Positions 9,534 through 18,563 of a stretch of DNA of 64,000 nucleotides are shown in pieces (the first letter of the stretch is position 1; each line of letters opens with the position of its first letter). The notes under the pieces are model-generated. The model was not told the DNA's origin. It made no database searches and worked only from the letters and a program-made list of their open reading frames with translations. The translations under genes and the position numbers were made by a program. The stretch is from Streptomyces sp. NBC_01591 (lineage in GTDB: Bacteria > Actinomycetota > Actinomycetes > Streptomycetales > Streptomycetaceae), in contig NZ_CP109327.1 of assembly GCF_035918155.1 (NCBI RefSeq), positions 5,208,001 to 5,272,000 of the forward strand, written 5' to 3'.

Positions 9534-10760
9534 ATGCGCAAAAGCCGGTACATCGGGCCCGACGGTGCCCGGGAGTCGCCGCACATCGACAGCGCCGAGC
9601 CGCCGTGGACCCGTAACGACGCACTCGTGACCGGCGGGGCCTGCGCGATGAACCTGCTCAGCTACGTGTTCTTCGACGACCCCGACGGCCGGCACGACGT
9701 GAGCGTGGCCGGGTTCCTCCTCCTCGCCCTGGCGGCCGTGCCGCTGCTCGCCCGGCGAAGCCACCCGGTGGCGGCGCTCGCCGCCGTACTGGCACTCGAC
9801 GCGACGGCCACCCTGACCGTCCCGCTGCCCAGCCACTTCGGTGCCGTCCTGGTGGTCGCCCTGTACACGGTCGCCAGGTCCTGCCCCGGTCGAGTCACGG
9901 CGGTCGCGACTGTCGCGACGATGTCGCTGACACTGCTGAGCCAGAGCAACGGCCGGATCCCGCCCTGGAAGGAGGCCATCACCCCGCCCCTCTCCACCTT
10001 GATCGTCGTCGGCACCGCCCTGGCGGTCAACCGCTGGCAGCGGGAGGTGGCGGCCAACCGCAGACTCCTTGCCGAACGTGCGGTGGCCGACGAACGCCGC
10101 CGCATCGCACGGGAGTTGCACGACATCGTGGCCCACCACATCACCACCATGCAGCTGATGGCCGGTGGAGCCCGGGCCAACCTCGCCCGACCGGAGGTGG
10201 TCCGGGACGCCCTGGTCACCCTGGAGTCCTCCGGGCGGCTCGCGCTGCGCGAGATGCGCCAGCTCCTCGACGTGCTGCGGGCCGGCGACGAACCGGAGTC
10301 CGCGCCGTCGCTGCCCCAGCCCGGCGTCGAAGACCTCGACCGGCTGGTGGCCGAGTCCCGCCTCGCCGGACTGCCGACCGAGTTCGCCGTCCACGGGCCG
10401 CGGCGTCCGCTGCCGCCGACCGTCGGCCTCACGGTGTTCCGGATCGCCCAGGAGGCCCTCACCAACACCCGCAAGTACGCGGGGGACGCCCGTGCGTCCG
10501 TACAACTGACGTACCACCAGGAGCGGATCACCGTCGAGGTGCGGGACGACGGCGGGGGCGCACCGCCGCGGGAGCGGGCGTCGGCGGTGGGCTCGGGCGG
10601 TTACGGTCTGATCGGCATGCGCGAGCGCGTCGCCCTGCACGGCGGCACCCTGACCGCCGGCCCGCAGGCCGGTGGGGGGTTCGCCGTGGTGGCCGAACTG
10701 CCGCTGAGCACGGACGAGGCGGTCGAGGCGGCCGTCCAGCACAAGGGGGCACACCGATGA
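9534..10760 (+). CDS. NarL/DesK-type sensor histidine kinase
   Basis: A 408-residue kinase. The ATG at 9534 is preceded by AGGGGGA at a good distance. Five or six membrane spans fill residues 32-166. The HisKA_3 dimerisation helix follows (ERRRIARELHDIVAHHI) with the phosphoacceptor His at about 196. The C-terminal HATPase domain has the N box QEALTNTRKYA, the G1 box DDGGG, and GLIGMRERV. The gene overlaps the response regulator by 4 bp (ATGA), so the two are translationally coupled. The divergent MMPL exporter is the likely target, as in many Streptomyces exporter loci. The signal is unknown; the short periplasmic loops suggest sensing within the membrane. Confidence 0.93.
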   Translation: MRKSRYIGPDGARESPHIDSAEPPWTRNDALVTGGACAMNLLSYVFFDDPDGRHDVSVAGFLLLALAAVPLLARRSHPVAALAAVLALDATATLTVPLPSHFGAVLVVALYTVARSCPGRVTAVATVATMSLTLLSQSNGRIPPWKEAITPPLSTLIVVGTALAVNRWQREVAANRRLLAERAVADERRRIARELHDIVAHHITTMQLMAGGARANLARPEVVRDALVTLESSGRLALREMRQLLDVLRAGDEPESAPSLPQPGVEDLDRLVAESRLAGLPTEFAVHGPRRPLPPTVGLTVFRIAQEALTNTRKYAGDARASVQLTYHQERITVEVRDDGGGAPPRERASAVGSGGYGLIGMRERVALHGGTLTAGPQAGGGFAVVAELPLSTDEAVEAAVQHKGAHR

Positions 10761-11455
10761 ACGGGACCGGACCGACGACGCCGCCGAGGATCAGGGTGCT
10801 GATCGTGGACGACCAGCCGCTGGTCCGGCGCGGTCTGTCGCTGATCCTCTCCCCCGACCCGTCCTTCGAGGTGGTGGGCGAGGCCGGGGACGGCGCGCAG
10901 GCCGTCACCCTCGCCCGCCGACTGTGCCCCGACGTCGTGGTGATGGACATCCGGATGCCCGTCCTCGACGGGGTCGGCGCGACCAGGGAGCTCGCCGTCA
11001 CCGTGCCCGGCTGCCGGGTCCTGGCCCTCAGCACCTTCGACCTCGACGAGTACGTCGTGGGCGCCCTGCGCGCCGGGGCCTACGGGTTCCTGCCCAAGGA
11101 CAGCTCCCCGGAGGATCTCGGCGCGGCGATCCGCACCGTCCACGCCGGAGAGGCCGTCGTCGCGCCGCGCCTGCTCACCCGGCTGATCTCCACCCACGTA
11201 CGGGCATCGCGCGATGCGCGGCCGGCCCCCACCGGCCCGACCGGCCCGGGTGAACTCACCCCCCGCGAGGTCGAGGTGTGGCGCCTGATGGCCACCGGCC
11301 TCGACAACACCGAGATCTCCCGCGCCCTGGACATCAGCCTCTCCACGGTCAAGAACTACATCACCAGCATCTTCGGCAAGCTCGCCGTCCGCGACCGCGC
11401 CCAGGCGGTCATCGCGGCCTACGAATCGGGCCTGGTCACCGCGCGCGCGGACTAG
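10757..11455 (+). CDS. NarL/FixJ-family response regulator
   Basis: A 232-residue regulator. Its receiver domain (about 12-130) has the acidic pair in LIVDDQP, the phosphoacceptor Asp at about 64 in VVVMDIRMP, the conserved Thr/Ser region LALSTFD, and the Lys in FLPKDSSP. A Pro/Gly-rich linker leads to a LuxR-type helix-turn-helix (about 165-215) with LTPREVEVWRLMATGLDN and STVKNYITSIFGKL. It is coupled to the upstream kinase and is the probable regulator of the divergent MMPL gene. Its stop codon lies inside the inverted repeat at 11454-11489. Confidence 0.95.
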   Translation: MNGTGPTTPPRIRVLIVDDQPLVRRGLSLILSPDPSFEVVGEAGDGAQAVTLARRLCPDVVVMDIRMPVLDGVGATRELAVTVPGCRVLALSTFDLDEYVVGALRAGAYGFLPKDSSPEDLGAAIRTVHAGEAVVAPRLLTRLISTHVRASRDARPAPTGPTGPGELTPREVEVWRLMATGLDNTEISRALDISLSTVKNYITSIFGKLAVRDRAQAVIAAYESGLVTARAD

Positions 11456-11489
11456 GGCCTGTCCGGCGGATCAGGGTCGGACAGACCCT
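11454..11489. terminator. inverted repeat supplying both stop codons between convergent genes
   Basis: AGGGCCTGTCCG (11454-11465) pairs with CGGACAGACCCT (11478-11489) with a single mismatch. The flanking TAG/CTA supply the stop codons of the response regulator (+) and the DUF389 gene (-). A bidirectional terminator is likely. A near-identical element lies at 23896-23920. Confidence 0.7.
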
Positions 11490-12444
11490 AATCGCGGGAC
11501 GGGTTCGCGACCAGGCCCGTCCGGCGGAGGTGCGCCGCCCACAGGGCCTTCTGGACCAGCAGGGTCAGCGTCCCCGCGACCACGATCCCGCCGAGGTTCG
11601 CCAGCAGCTGGGTCGTGGAGCCCGACATCTGGTGGTAGTCGCTGTAGCTGAACGCCACCGCGGCGTTGGCTGCGGCCGGCACGGTCGTCACCGAGATGGC
11701 GACCCCGATCAGCGCCCCGGACTTCGCCGAGGTGAGCGAGAGCGTTCCGGCGATCCCGGCCAGGAAGGCCACCACGAACGACATCGCGTCGGGCTTCCAG
11801 ATGAACGCCGTGTTGGGACGGTCGGCCTCGATCATCGAGCGGGTGAACAGGCCGAAGCCGTCCATCAGCCAGGCGAACCCGGCCGTCAGCACCATCGCGG
11901 CGGCGAAGCCGCCGAGCAGCGCGTAAAGCGACCGCAGCGCCAGTCGCGGAGCACGCTGCACCAGGGCCGTGGAGATCCCGGCCAGCGGCCCGAACTCCGG
12001 GCCGACCGCCATCGCGCCCACGATCAGGATCGCGTTGTCGAGCATCACACCGCAGGCGGCGAGCATCGTCGCGACGGTGAGGAACGCCACGTACGTGGCG
12101 CTGAACGTCGACTCCTCGTGGGTCGCCTCCGTCAGTTCCTCCCACAGCACCGCGTCCGCGCCCTCACCCGGCGCGTCCTTCTCGGCCTTGTCGGCGTGCG
12201 CGGAGAGCGTCAGGTCCATGTTCTCGACGGTGATCGAGCCGGACTTGTCGATGCCGAGGCGGCGCAGCGCGGAGATCAGTCCGTCACCCGCCTCACGGGC
12301 CACATCGCACAGCACCATGTCACCCGCCGGGTTGCGGGCGGCCCCGGCCAGCACGACGAGATGTGTCGTACCGAGGGTGCTCTCCATCAGGTGCACCACC
12401 TCGTCCGTACGGTCGGCGGGGACGATCAGGCGCAGATGCAGCAC
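11488..12444 (-). CDS. DUF389 family membrane protein
   Basis: A 318-residue protein. Residues 1 to about 95 form a soluble ferredoxin-like domain (MLHLRLIVPADRTDEV) and the rest holds about six membrane spans, for example VAFLTVATMLAACGVML. The motifs ATMLAACGVMLDNAILIVGAMAVGPEFGPLAGI are characteristic of DUF389 (TIGR00341-type) proteins, whose biochemical role is unknown. The DN...GAMAVGPEFGP loops contain conserved acidic and Gly residues that could line a transport path. It starts at a GTG 27 bp after coaA on the same strand, so it is probably co-transcribed with coaA. Its stop is embedded in the inverted repeat at 11454-11489. Confidence 0.85.
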   Translation of the reverse strand: MLHLRLIVPADRTDEVVHLMESTLGTTHLVVLAGAARNPAGDMVLCDVAREAGDGLISALRRLGIDKSGSITVENMDLTLSAHADKAEKDAPGEGADAVLWEELTEATHEESTFSATYVAFLTVATMLAACGVMLDNAILIVGAMAVGPEFGPLAGISTALVQRAPRLALRSLYALLGGFAAAMVLTAGFAWLMDGFGLFTRSMIEADRPNTAFIWKPDAMSFVVAFLAGIAGTLSLTSAKSGALIGVAISVTTVPAAANAAVAFSYSDYHQMSGSTTQLLANLGGIVVAGTLTLLVQKALWAAHLRRTGLVANPSRD

Positions 12445-12471
12445 GTGGCCACTCCCAGGAGGCTCGGGGGT

Positions 12472-13467
12472 TCAGAGTTTGCGCAGGGACAGCCGCTGGA
12501 CCTTGTGGTCCGGGCCCTTGCGCAGCACCAGGGTGGCACGGCCCCGGGTGGGCGCGACGTTCTCCACCAGATTGGGCTTGTTGATGGTCCGCCACATCGT
12601 CGCCGCGTACTCCATGGCCTCCTCCTCGGAGACCTGGGTGTACTTGCGGAAGTACGAGAACGGGTTCTGGAACGCCGTCGCGCGCAGCTTCCGGAACCGG
12701 TCGAGATACCAGCTCTCGATGTCCTCGGTGCGCGCGTCCACGTACACGCTGAAGTCGAAGTAGTCGGCCAGACCGACCCTGGTCCGGCCGTCCTTGCCGG
12801 GCATCGCGGGCTGCAGCACGTTCAGCCCCTCGACGATCAGGATGTCGGGGCGGCGTACGGTGAGCCGCTGGTCCGGCACGATGTCGTAGATCAGGTGCGA
12901 GTAGACGGGCGCCGTCACCTCGTCCTTGCCGGCCTTGATGTCGGCGACGAAACGGGTCAGGGCGCGCCGGTCGTACGACTCGGGGAACCCCTTGCGCGAC
13001 ATCAGCCCGCGGGTCCGGAGCTCCTTCATCGGCAGCAGGAACCCGTCCGTGGTCACCAGCTCGACGCGCGGATGCTCGGGCCAGCGGGCCAGCAGCGCCT
13101 GGAGGATGCGCGCGGTGGTGGACTTGCCGACCGCGACACTGCCCGCGACGCCTATGACGAACGGGGTGCCGCGCTGCTCGCCGTGGCCGTTGCCCGCGTC
13201 CCCGAGGAAGGTGTTCAGGGCGCCGCGCAGGCCCGAGGTGGCCTGGACGTAGAGGTTGAGGAGCCGGGAGAGCGGCAGGTAGACGTCCCGCACCTCGTCG
13301 AGGTCGATGACGTCCCCGAGCCCGCGCAGCCGCTCCACCTCGTCGGCGGTCAGCGGCAGCGGCGTCTTGTCGCGCAGGGCGCTCCACTCGGCGCGGGACA
13401 GATCGACGTACGGCGTCGCCGCGTGCTCGGCGCGTCGGTGGGTGCTCCGTGGCGGCGAAGTGATCAC
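12472..13467 (-). CDS. coaA: type I pantothenate kinase
   Basis: A 331-residue kinase that phosphorylates pantothenate in the first committed step of CoA synthesis. The P-loop [12 protein letters not shown] lies at about 106-117. Downstream family motifs are [13 protein letters not shown], the GFPESYD segment, YDIVPD, and [12 protein letters not shown]. The length is normal for type I CoaA. The GTG start is close to an AT-richer stretch (ACAATG) that could be a -10 box, so the transcript may be nearly leaderless. The DUF389 gene follows 27 bp later. It gives CoA for carrier-protein loading by the nearby acpS product. Confidence 0.97.
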   Translation of the reverse strand: MITSPPRSTHRRAEHAATPYVDLSRAEWSALRDKTPLPLTADEVERLRGLGDVIDLDEVRDVYLPLSRLLNLYVQATSGLRGALNTFLGDAGNGHGEQRGTPFVIGVAGSVAVGKSTTARILQALLARWPEHPRVELVTTDGFLLPMKELRTRGLMSRKGFPESYDRRALTRFVADIKAGKDEVTAPVYSHLIYDIVPDQRLTVRRPDILIVEGLNVLQPAMPGKDGRTRVGLADYFDFSVYVDARTEDIESWYLDRFRKLRATAFQNPFSYFRKYTQVSEEEAMEYAATMWRTINKPNLVENVAPTRGRATLVLRKGPDHKVQRLSLRKL

Positions 13468-13549
13468 GGGTTCATTGTTGCGGGAGTTTTGACGGAGTGG
13501 AGGGTGGGCTCGGTCACGTAGGGGAGGGCGATAGGGGTACCGCCGCCGT

Positions 13550-14158
13550 TCACGGCTGTGTGCCCACCTTCGTGCCCACCTTCTTCAGCACACAGAGCTT
13601 TCCGCTGTCGGGGTCGCCGATGAACGTCCACAGGACGGCGGAATCGGTCTTCCCCCTGGCCACGAGGCTGCCGCTGACATTGCCGGGGGCGAATTCCGTG
13701 GACAGCTCCGTCGCGCCGTCCAGGGTCGCGTACTCGGCGGACTCCCAGGTGCCGGTCCCGGTCATGGTGGAGGGGAAGCCGAAACCGGAGCTGTCGCCGG
13801 TGCGGGAGTCCGTGTAGTCGCCGCAGATGTTCGTGGCACTGAAGGTGCCGTCCTCGGCGAGGACGAGCCGGCCGCCGTGTTCGTCCTGCCAGGTGCCCCG
13901 CAGCTGGCTCCGCGTCAGCACGAGCGGCGGGCCGTCCGGCTCCGGGGGGACGCTCACGACGCGCAGGAGGAGCAGCAGGACGAACAGCCCCACGGGGACG
14001 AGCACCACGAGGACCGCCCCGATGCACAGCCCCACCACGACGGCGGTCCTGCTCGACATCCCGCGCTCGGGCGGAGGGGGGCCGGGGAACGGCTGGGAGG
14101 GCCGGAGACCCCATGGCAGACGTTGCGACGACGTGACTGGTCCTTCGGCGCGGGACAT
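13550..14158 (-). CDS. membrane-anchored hypothetical protein
   Basis: A 202-residue protein with a Pro-rich cytoplasmic N-terminus ([11 protein letters not shown]), one long span at about 39-66 ([18 protein letters not shown]), and an extracellular domain of about 130 residues. The domain contains [30 protein letters not shown] and three Cys, resembling a small lipocalin-like or beta-sandwich fold in which GTW..EDG repeats are common. The ATG at 14158 follows GTGAGGGCGC. No family was recognised. It lies between coaA and an ECF sigma locus on the same strand and has a perfect 26 bp palindrome 15 bp upstream. Confidence 0.75.
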   Translation of the reverse strand: MSRAEGPVTSSQRLPWGLRPSQPFPGPPPPERGMSSRTAVVVGLCIGAVLVVLVPVGLFVLLLLLRVVSVPPEPDGPPLVLTRSQLRGTWQDEHGGRLVLAEDGTFSATNICGDYTDSRTGDSSGFGFPSTMTGTGTWESAEYATLDGATELSTEFAPGNVSGSLVARGKTDSAVLWTFIGDPDSGKLCVLKKVGTKVGTQP

Positions 14159-14173
14159 GCGCCCTCACCCCCA

Positions 14174-14199
14174 GATTCTCGGCCGGCCGGCCGAGAATC
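14174..14199. promoter_or_regulatory. perfect 26 bp palindrome
   Basis: GATTCTCGGCCGG (14174-14186) is followed directly by its reverse complement (14187-14199), with no spacer. It lies 15 bp upstream of the 14158 start and 115 bp after the CU044_5270-type gene. It could be an operator or a cruciform-forming site; no U-tract supports a terminator. Confidence 0.55.
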
Positions 14200-14255
14200 G
14201 GTGCCGGTCGGCGGCGACGCCATGATGCACCCGGCGTCACCTGCCGCTGTCGGCG

Positions 14256-14294
14256 GGGGCCGGTGTCCACACCCCTGTGGCGGACACCGGCCCC
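14256..14294 (-). terminator. terminator after the CU044_5270-type gene
   Basis: A 13 bp perfect stem (GGGGCCGGTGTCC, 14256-14268, with 14282-14294) with a 13 nt loop lies 19 bp beyond the stop at 14314. It has no U-run, as is usual for Streptomyces hairpin terminators. Confidence 0.7.
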
Positions 14295-14313
14295 GGTTCA
14301 CGACCCCGAGTGG

Positions 14314-15300
14314 TCAGGGCTTTTCGCCCTTGGCGTCGACGACGGCGGCCTTGATCCGCGCCTCGCTCGTGAGGATCTGTCCCGCCTTGAAGTGGAAGGT
14401 CTGGCGCTCCACCTTGCCGTCGGAGAGCGTGTACGCGTAGTCCTCGGCGACCACGAAACGCAGACCTGCGTAGCTGAAGTCGTGCGGGTCGAGCAGGATC
14501 TCCCGCTGCTCATGGCTGCCGTCCTCCTTCCGGGTGATGGCGATGGCCTCGCGCCCGGCCGCGTCCTTCACCAGGTGGTCGGTGACGTGCACGCCGGGGA
14601 TGGTGGCCATGGCCCGGTAGATCCGGGCGAGGGCGTCCGGTGCGACCGGGTACGCCTCGGCCATCAGCCCGATCGCGCGGAAGCTGTGCTGGGCCTCGGC
14701 CTCGGGCGGGCTCTCGGCCGTGATGCCGGTCGGGTAGAACGAGCGGACCTTCGCCAGCAGCCGCGCCGGGTCGTCGGGCAGCTTGTCGGCGGCCCGGTAG
14801 ACCTGGCGGGCCGTGCGGTAGTCGGAGTCCTTGCCGTTCTTGGCCGCGGCGGAGTTGTCGTACGGAACCCAGCTGTCGGGGTCGTGCGTGGCGGGCCCGA
14901 CGGCCGCGCCGTTCTGGTTGCCCTGCGAGGCCACCTGCGCCGTCCTGGTGTAGATCCACTGGTCGTCGCGCGGCTCCGGCCCGGCCGGCTGCTTCTCCAG
15001 CGCGTCGGCGGCCCGGTTCAGCACCTCGGCCGGGTTGTCCAGCCGCAGGGTGCCGGAGGTGGACGCGGGTCCGGAGCGGGAGGGCGCGGCGGCGTCCCCG
15101 AGCTGGGTACCGAGCACGGCCGCCACGGTGATCGCCGCTGCCGCACCGGCCGCGGCGAACCGCCAGTCGGCCCGCAGCCGGCGGACGCGACGCCCCGAGG
15201 CCGCGGCCTCGGCGAGCCGCTGCCGGCCCGGGGCGAGCCTTCCACGGTCGGGAACGGGCACGTCCGCGCGGAGTTCGCGCAGCTGGGTCATTTCGTCCAT
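14314..15300 (-). CDS. CU044_5270-type membrane protein, putative sigma-factor partner
   Basis: A 328-residue protein. The first 50 residues are cytoplasmic and begin MDEMTQLRELRADVPVPD. One span (about 53-68, AAAGAAAAITVAAVLG) follows, then a 250-residue extracellular domain with WIYTRTAQVA and a lipoprotein-carrier-like region. This matches what NCBI calls the CU044_5270 family, found beside ECF sigma genes. The start overlaps the sigma gene by 13 bp, showing tight coupling. An anti-sigma or surface-sensor role is inferred from position: no zinc-binding HxxxCxxC anti-sigma motif is present in the cytoplasmic part. Confidence 0.8.
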   Translation of the reverse strand: MDEMTQLRELRADVPVPDRGRLAPGRQRLAEAAASGRRVRRLRADWRFAAAGAAAAITVAAVLGTQLGDAAAPSRSGPASTSGTLRLDNPAEVLNRAADALEKQPAGPEPRDDQWIYTRTAQVASQGNQNGAAVGPATHDPDSWVPYDNSAAAKNGKDSDYRTARQVYRAADKLPDDPARLLAKVRSFYPTGITAESPPEAEAQHSFRAIGLMAEAYPVAPDALARIYRAMATIPGVHVTDHLVKDAAGREAIAITRKEDGSHEQREILLDPHDFSYAGLRFVVAEDYAYTLSDGKVERQTFHFKAGQILTSEARIKAAVVDAKGEKP

Positions 15301-15887
15301 GACGGGGTCAGCTCCATGGCGTCGGGCGTGAACGAGGGGTCCATGCGGAGGGCCTCGCGGACCTTGCGGCGGGCGCGGTTGAGCCGCGAACGTACGGTGC
15401 CGAGCGGGATGCCCAGCGCCTCGGCGACCTCCTGGTACCCGAGGTCGGCCCAGGCGACGAGCAGCAGCACATGGCGGTCGCCGGGCGAGAGTGCGGCGAG
15501 CGCCGTCGCCAGCGGTGCCTGGGTGGCGATCCGGTCGTCGGAACGGTCGCTCCAGGACGCGGCCACCGGGTCCTGACCGGTACGGGCCAGGGCCCGCAGC
15601 CCCCGCTCCTCGCTGCGCCGGTGCTTGCCGATGAGGTTCGCCGCGATGCCGTACAGCCAGGGACGGGCGCTGCGCCGGGAGCTGTCGTAGCGGCGCCGGG
15701 AGCGGAAGGCGACGAGGAAGGTCTCCGCCGTGATGTCGTCCGCCGCGCCCTCCCCGAGGCGGCGGGCGGCATAGCGGTGGATGTCCGGTGCGTGACGGTC
15801 GTAGAGCCCGGCGAAGATCTCGGGTTCCTCCAACGACTGCGCGATGACCTCGGCATCGTCGTCGGGGCTGGCCGGCGGTCCGGTCAC
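15288..15887 (-). CDS. ECF RNA polymerase sigma factor
   Basis: A 199-residue ECF sigma factor starting at a GTG. Region 2 (about 22-90) contains FAGLYDRHAPDIHRYAARRL, DDITAETFLVAF and RPWLYGIAANLIGKHRR. Region 4 (about 125-180) has LSPGDRHVLLLVAWADLGYQEVAEAL and GTVRSRLNRARRKV, the helix-turn-helix that reads the -35 box. The gene overlaps its membrane partner downstream, so the pair forms one operon. No promoter resembling an autoregulated ECF site was identified upstream, where a transposase remnant lies. Confidence 0.93.
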   Translation of the reverse strand: MTGPPASPDDDAEVIAQSLEEPEIFAGLYDRHAPDIHRYAARRLGEGAADDITAETFLVAFRSRRRYDSSRRSARPWLYGIAANLIGKHRRSEERGLRALARTGQDPVAASWSDRSDDRIATQAPLATALAALSPGDRHVLLLVAWADLGYQEVAEALGIPLGTVRSRLNRARRKVREALRMDPSFTPDAMELTPSWTK

Positions 15888-15949
15888 ATCGGCTCCTGGG
15901 GCTCGTCGGGTGGGCGTGTCACCCCTTGTTCCCCGCAGGGGCCGGAAAG

Positions 15950-16290
15950 GTTCACAGGGTATGCGGGGCGCTCACCGTTCCTGGCCGGTGTGCGTGAGTG
16001 GGTCCTGGACCCGCTGATGTGTGCTGGGCACATCCCGAACGGTGTCGGATGCACTGGGTCCCCGCTTTCGCGTCCCGTTCGGCGGCACGCCTCTTGGGGT
16101 GTGGTCCGTTGCGGGTGGGCGGTTTCCGTCGCGTCCTCGGGTGTCTGGTGGGGCCCGGGCGGTCCGAAGTGCTGGGCACCCCACACAGAGGTGTAGGCGG
16201 GGTCGACCGCGACAATGGCAAGGCCCTGCTCGGCGGCCATGGAGACCACGTCCTCCCTGCCGCCCCATTCACCTTCTGCGACGATGCGAA
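15950..16290 (-). pseudogene. TnpB/OrfB-like transposase C-terminal remnant
   Basis: On the minus strand an open stretch reads REDVVSMAAEQGLAIVAVDP followed by AYTSVWGAQHF. The VDPAYTS-WGAQH block is characteristic of the C-terminal part of IS200/IS605-type TnpB (OrfB) proteins of Streptomyces, just before the zinc-finger and last RuvC segment. The sequence then becomes low-complexity and lacks the expected Ala/Ile-rich RuvC-III region, and no start or upstream two-thirds of a transposase is present. It is therefore a decayed fragment, not a gene. It occupies most of the 435 bp between the ECF sigma gene and glmS. No terminal repeats were seen. Confidence 0.65.
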
Positions 16291-16322
16291 GAAGAGGGGT
16301 GAGTGACCACGAAAGGAACGGT

Positions 16323-18170
16323 ATGTGCGGAATCGTTGGTTACGTCGGTGGGCAGTCGGCGCAGGACGTCGTCGTCGCGGGTCTCAAGCGCCTTGAGTAC
16401 CGGGGCTACGACTCGGCGGGCATCGCCGTGCTCGCGGACGGCGGTCTGGCCGCCGCCAAGAAGGCCGGAAAGCTCGTCAATCTGGAGAAGGCACTGGTCG
16501 AGGCGCCGCTCCCGGCCGGGACCACCGGGATCGGGCACACCCGCTGGGCCACCCACGGCGCCCCCACCGACACCAACGCCCACCCGCACCTCGACAACGC
16601 GGGCCGCGTCGCCGTCGTGCACAACGGGATCATCGAGAACTTCGCCGCCCTGCGCGCCGAACTCGCCGAGCGCGGCCACGATCTGTCCTCCGAGACCGAC
16701 ACCGAGGTCGTCGCCCATCTGCTCGCCGAGGCGTTCTCCTCCTGCGCCGACCCGGCGGAGGCGATGCGGCAGGTCTGCCGTCGGCTGGAGGGCGCCTTCA
16801 CCCTCGTCGCCGTGCACGCCGACGCGCCCGGCACGGTGGTCGGGGCCCGGCGCAACTCGCCGCTCGTGGTGGGGGTGGGGGAGGGCGAGTCGTTCCTGGC
16901 CTCCGACGTCGCCGCGTTCATCGCGCACACCCGCTCCGCGATCGAGCTGGGGCAGGACCAGGTGGTCGAGCTGCGCCGGGAGGGCGTCACCGTCACCGAC
17001 TTCGACGGGCGGCCCGCCGAAGTCCGCAAGTACCACGTGGACTGGGACGTCTCCGCCGCCGAGAAGGGCGGCCACGACTACTTCATGCTCAAGGAGATCG
17101 CCGAACAGCCGAAGGCCGTCGCCGACACCCTCCTCGGCCGGATCGACGGCGCGGGCTCGCTCCACCTCGACGAGGTACGCATCCCGCCGCACGAGCTGCG
17201 CGAGGTCGACAAGGTCGTCATCGTGGCCTGCGGCACCGCGTTCCACTCCGGGATGATCGCCAAGTACGCCATCGAGCACTGGACCCGCATCCCCTGCGAG
17301 ACCGAGCTGGCCAGCGAGTTCCGCTACCGCGACCCGATCCTCGACCACCGCACCCTCGTCGTCGCGATCTCGCAGTCCGGCGAGACGATGGACACCCTGA
17401 TGGCCCTGCGGCACGCCCGTGAGCAGGGCGCGAAGGTCCTCGCCATCTGCAACACGAACGGCTCCACCATCCCCCGCGAGTCCGACGCCGTGCTCTACAC
17501 GCACGCCGGGCCCGAGGTCGCCGTCGCCTCCACCAAGGCCTTCCTCACCCAGCTGGTCGCCTGCTACCTCGTCGCCCTGTACCTCGGACAGATCCGGGGC
17601 ACGAAGTGGGGCGACGAGATCCGCACCGTCATCCGCCAGCTCTCCGAGATCTCCGGCGCGGTCGAACAGGTCCTGGAGACCATGGAGCCGGTACGCGAAC
17701 TCGCCCGCTCCCTCGCCGGTCACGACACCGTGCTCTTCCTGGGCCGCCATGTCGGCTACCCCGTGGCCCTGGAAGGCGCGTTGAAGCTCAAGGAGCTCGC
17801 GTACATGCACGCCGAGGGCTTTGCCGCCGGTGAGCTCAAGCACGGCCCGATCGCGCTCATCGAGGACGGCCTCCCGGTCGTCGTGGTGGTCCCGTCACCG
17901 CGCGGCCGGTCGTTGCTGCACGACAAGGTCGTGTCGAACATCCAGGAGATCAGGGCCCGCGGTGCCCGCACCATCGTCATCGCCGAGGAGGGCGACGAGG
18001 CGGTCGTCCCGTACGCCGACCACCTGATCCGGATTCCCATTACGCCTACGCTGCTTCAGCCGCTGGTGTCGACCGTGCCGCTGCAGGTCTTCGCCTGCGA
18101 ACTGGCCACGGCCCGCGGCAACGACGTGGACCAGCCGCGCAATCTGGCGAAGTCCGTGACCGTGGAGTAG
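16323..18170 (+). CDS. glmS: glutamine-fructose-6-phosphate aminotransferase (isomerizing)
   Basis: A 615-residue enzyme making glucosamine-6-phosphate from fructose-6-phosphate and glutamine. The ATG at 16323 gives [10 protein letters not shown], placing the catalytic Cys at position 2 as required for glutaminase activity; a longer upstream extension is open but cannot be right for that reason. The GATase-2 domain has [16 protein letters not shown] and HNGIIEN. Two SIS domains follow with [19 protein letters not shown] and [20 protein letters not shown]. The C-terminus ends [17 protein letters not shown] site precedes the start. No glmS ribozyme-like structure was noticed. acpS follows 20 bp later. 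Confidence 0.97.
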   Translation: MCGIVGYVGGQSAQDVVVAGLKRLEYRGYDSAGIAVLADGGLAAAKKAGKLVNLEKALVEAPLPAGTTGIGHTRWATHGAPTDTNAHPHLDNAGRVAVVHNGIIENFAALRAELAERGHDLSSETDTEVVAHLLAEAFSSCADPAEAMRQVCRRLEGAFTLVAVHADAPGTVVGARRNSPLVVGVGEGESFLASDVAAFIAHTRSAIELGQDQVVELRREGVTVTDFDGRPAEVRKYHVDWDVSAAEKGGHDYFMLKEIAEQPKAVADTLLGRIDGAGSLHLDEVRIPPHELREVDKVVIVACGTAFHSGMIAKYAIEHWTRIPCETELASEFRYRDPILDHRTLVVAISQSGETMDTLMALRHAREQGAKVLAICNTNGSTIPRESDAVLYTHAGPEVAVASTKAFLTQLVACYLVALYLGQIRGTKWGDEIRTVIRQLSEISGAVEQVLETMEPVRELARSLAGHDTVLFLGRHVGYPVALEGALKLKELAYMHAEGFAAGELKHGPIALIEDGLPVVVVVPSPRGRSLLHDKVVSNIQEIRARGARTIVIAEEGDEAVVPYADHLIRIPITPTLLQPLVSTVPLQVFACELATARGNDVDQPRNLAKSVTVE

Positions 18171-18190
18171 CGAGGGATGAGGGAATACGC

Positions 18191-18559
18191 GTGATCATCG
18201 GGGTCGGGATCGACGTGGCCGAGATCGAACGGTTCGACGCGGCGCTGGAACGCACGCCGCAGATGGCCGAACGGCTCTTCGTGGAACGGGAGTTGCTGCT
18301 GCCCAGCGGCGATCGGCGCGGTATCGCCTCGCTCGCCGCCAGGTTCGCCGCGAAGGAGGCCCTCGCGAAGGCGCTCGGCGCGCCCGCCGGACTGCTCTGG
18401 ACGGACGCCGAGGTGTGGGTCGAGGACAGCGGGCAGCCCCGGCTGCGGGTCCGCGGCACCGTCGCCGCCCGCGCCGCCGAGCTGGGCGTACGGCACTGGC
18501 ACGTATCGCTCAGCCATGACGCGGGAGTGGCGTCGGCCGTGGTGATCGCGGAGGGTTGA
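18191..18559 (+). CDS. acpS: holo-[acyl-carrier-protein] synthase
   Basis: A 122-residue enzyme that transfers phosphopantetheine from CoA to acyl carrier proteins. It starts at a GTG, with the metal-binding [12 protein letters not shown] at the N-terminus and the second motif [14 protein letters not shown] near residue 60. The C-terminus has the [20 protein letters not shown] strand. Length and motifs are typical of trimeric AcpS. It lies 20 bp after glmS and 4 bp before the NAD(P)HX repair gene, so glmS-acpS-repair gene probably form an operon. Confidence 0.96.
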   Translation: MIIGVGIDVAEIERFDAALERTPQMAERLFVERELLLPSGDRRGIASLAARFAAKEALAKALGAPAGLLWTDAEVWVEDSGQPRLRVRGTVAARAAELGVRHWHVSLSHDAGVASAVVIAEG

Positions 18560-18563
18560 GCAC

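Noticed and set aside
6948..10754. A 1268-codon open frame on the minus strand, and other long open frames opposite or overlapping clear genes (for example 34546-36177 minus)
   Set aside because: At very high GC, stop codons are rare in all frames. These frames are Arg/Pro/Gly-rich, show no family motif, and lie across genes with clear motifs.
16215..16322. Possible 36-residue N-terminal extension of glmS
   Set aside because: The catalytic Cys must be residue 2 after the initiator Met, so the start is 16323.
16215..16322. glmS ribozyme
   Set aside because: No ribozyme-like structure was apparent, and the element is mainly found in Firmicutes.
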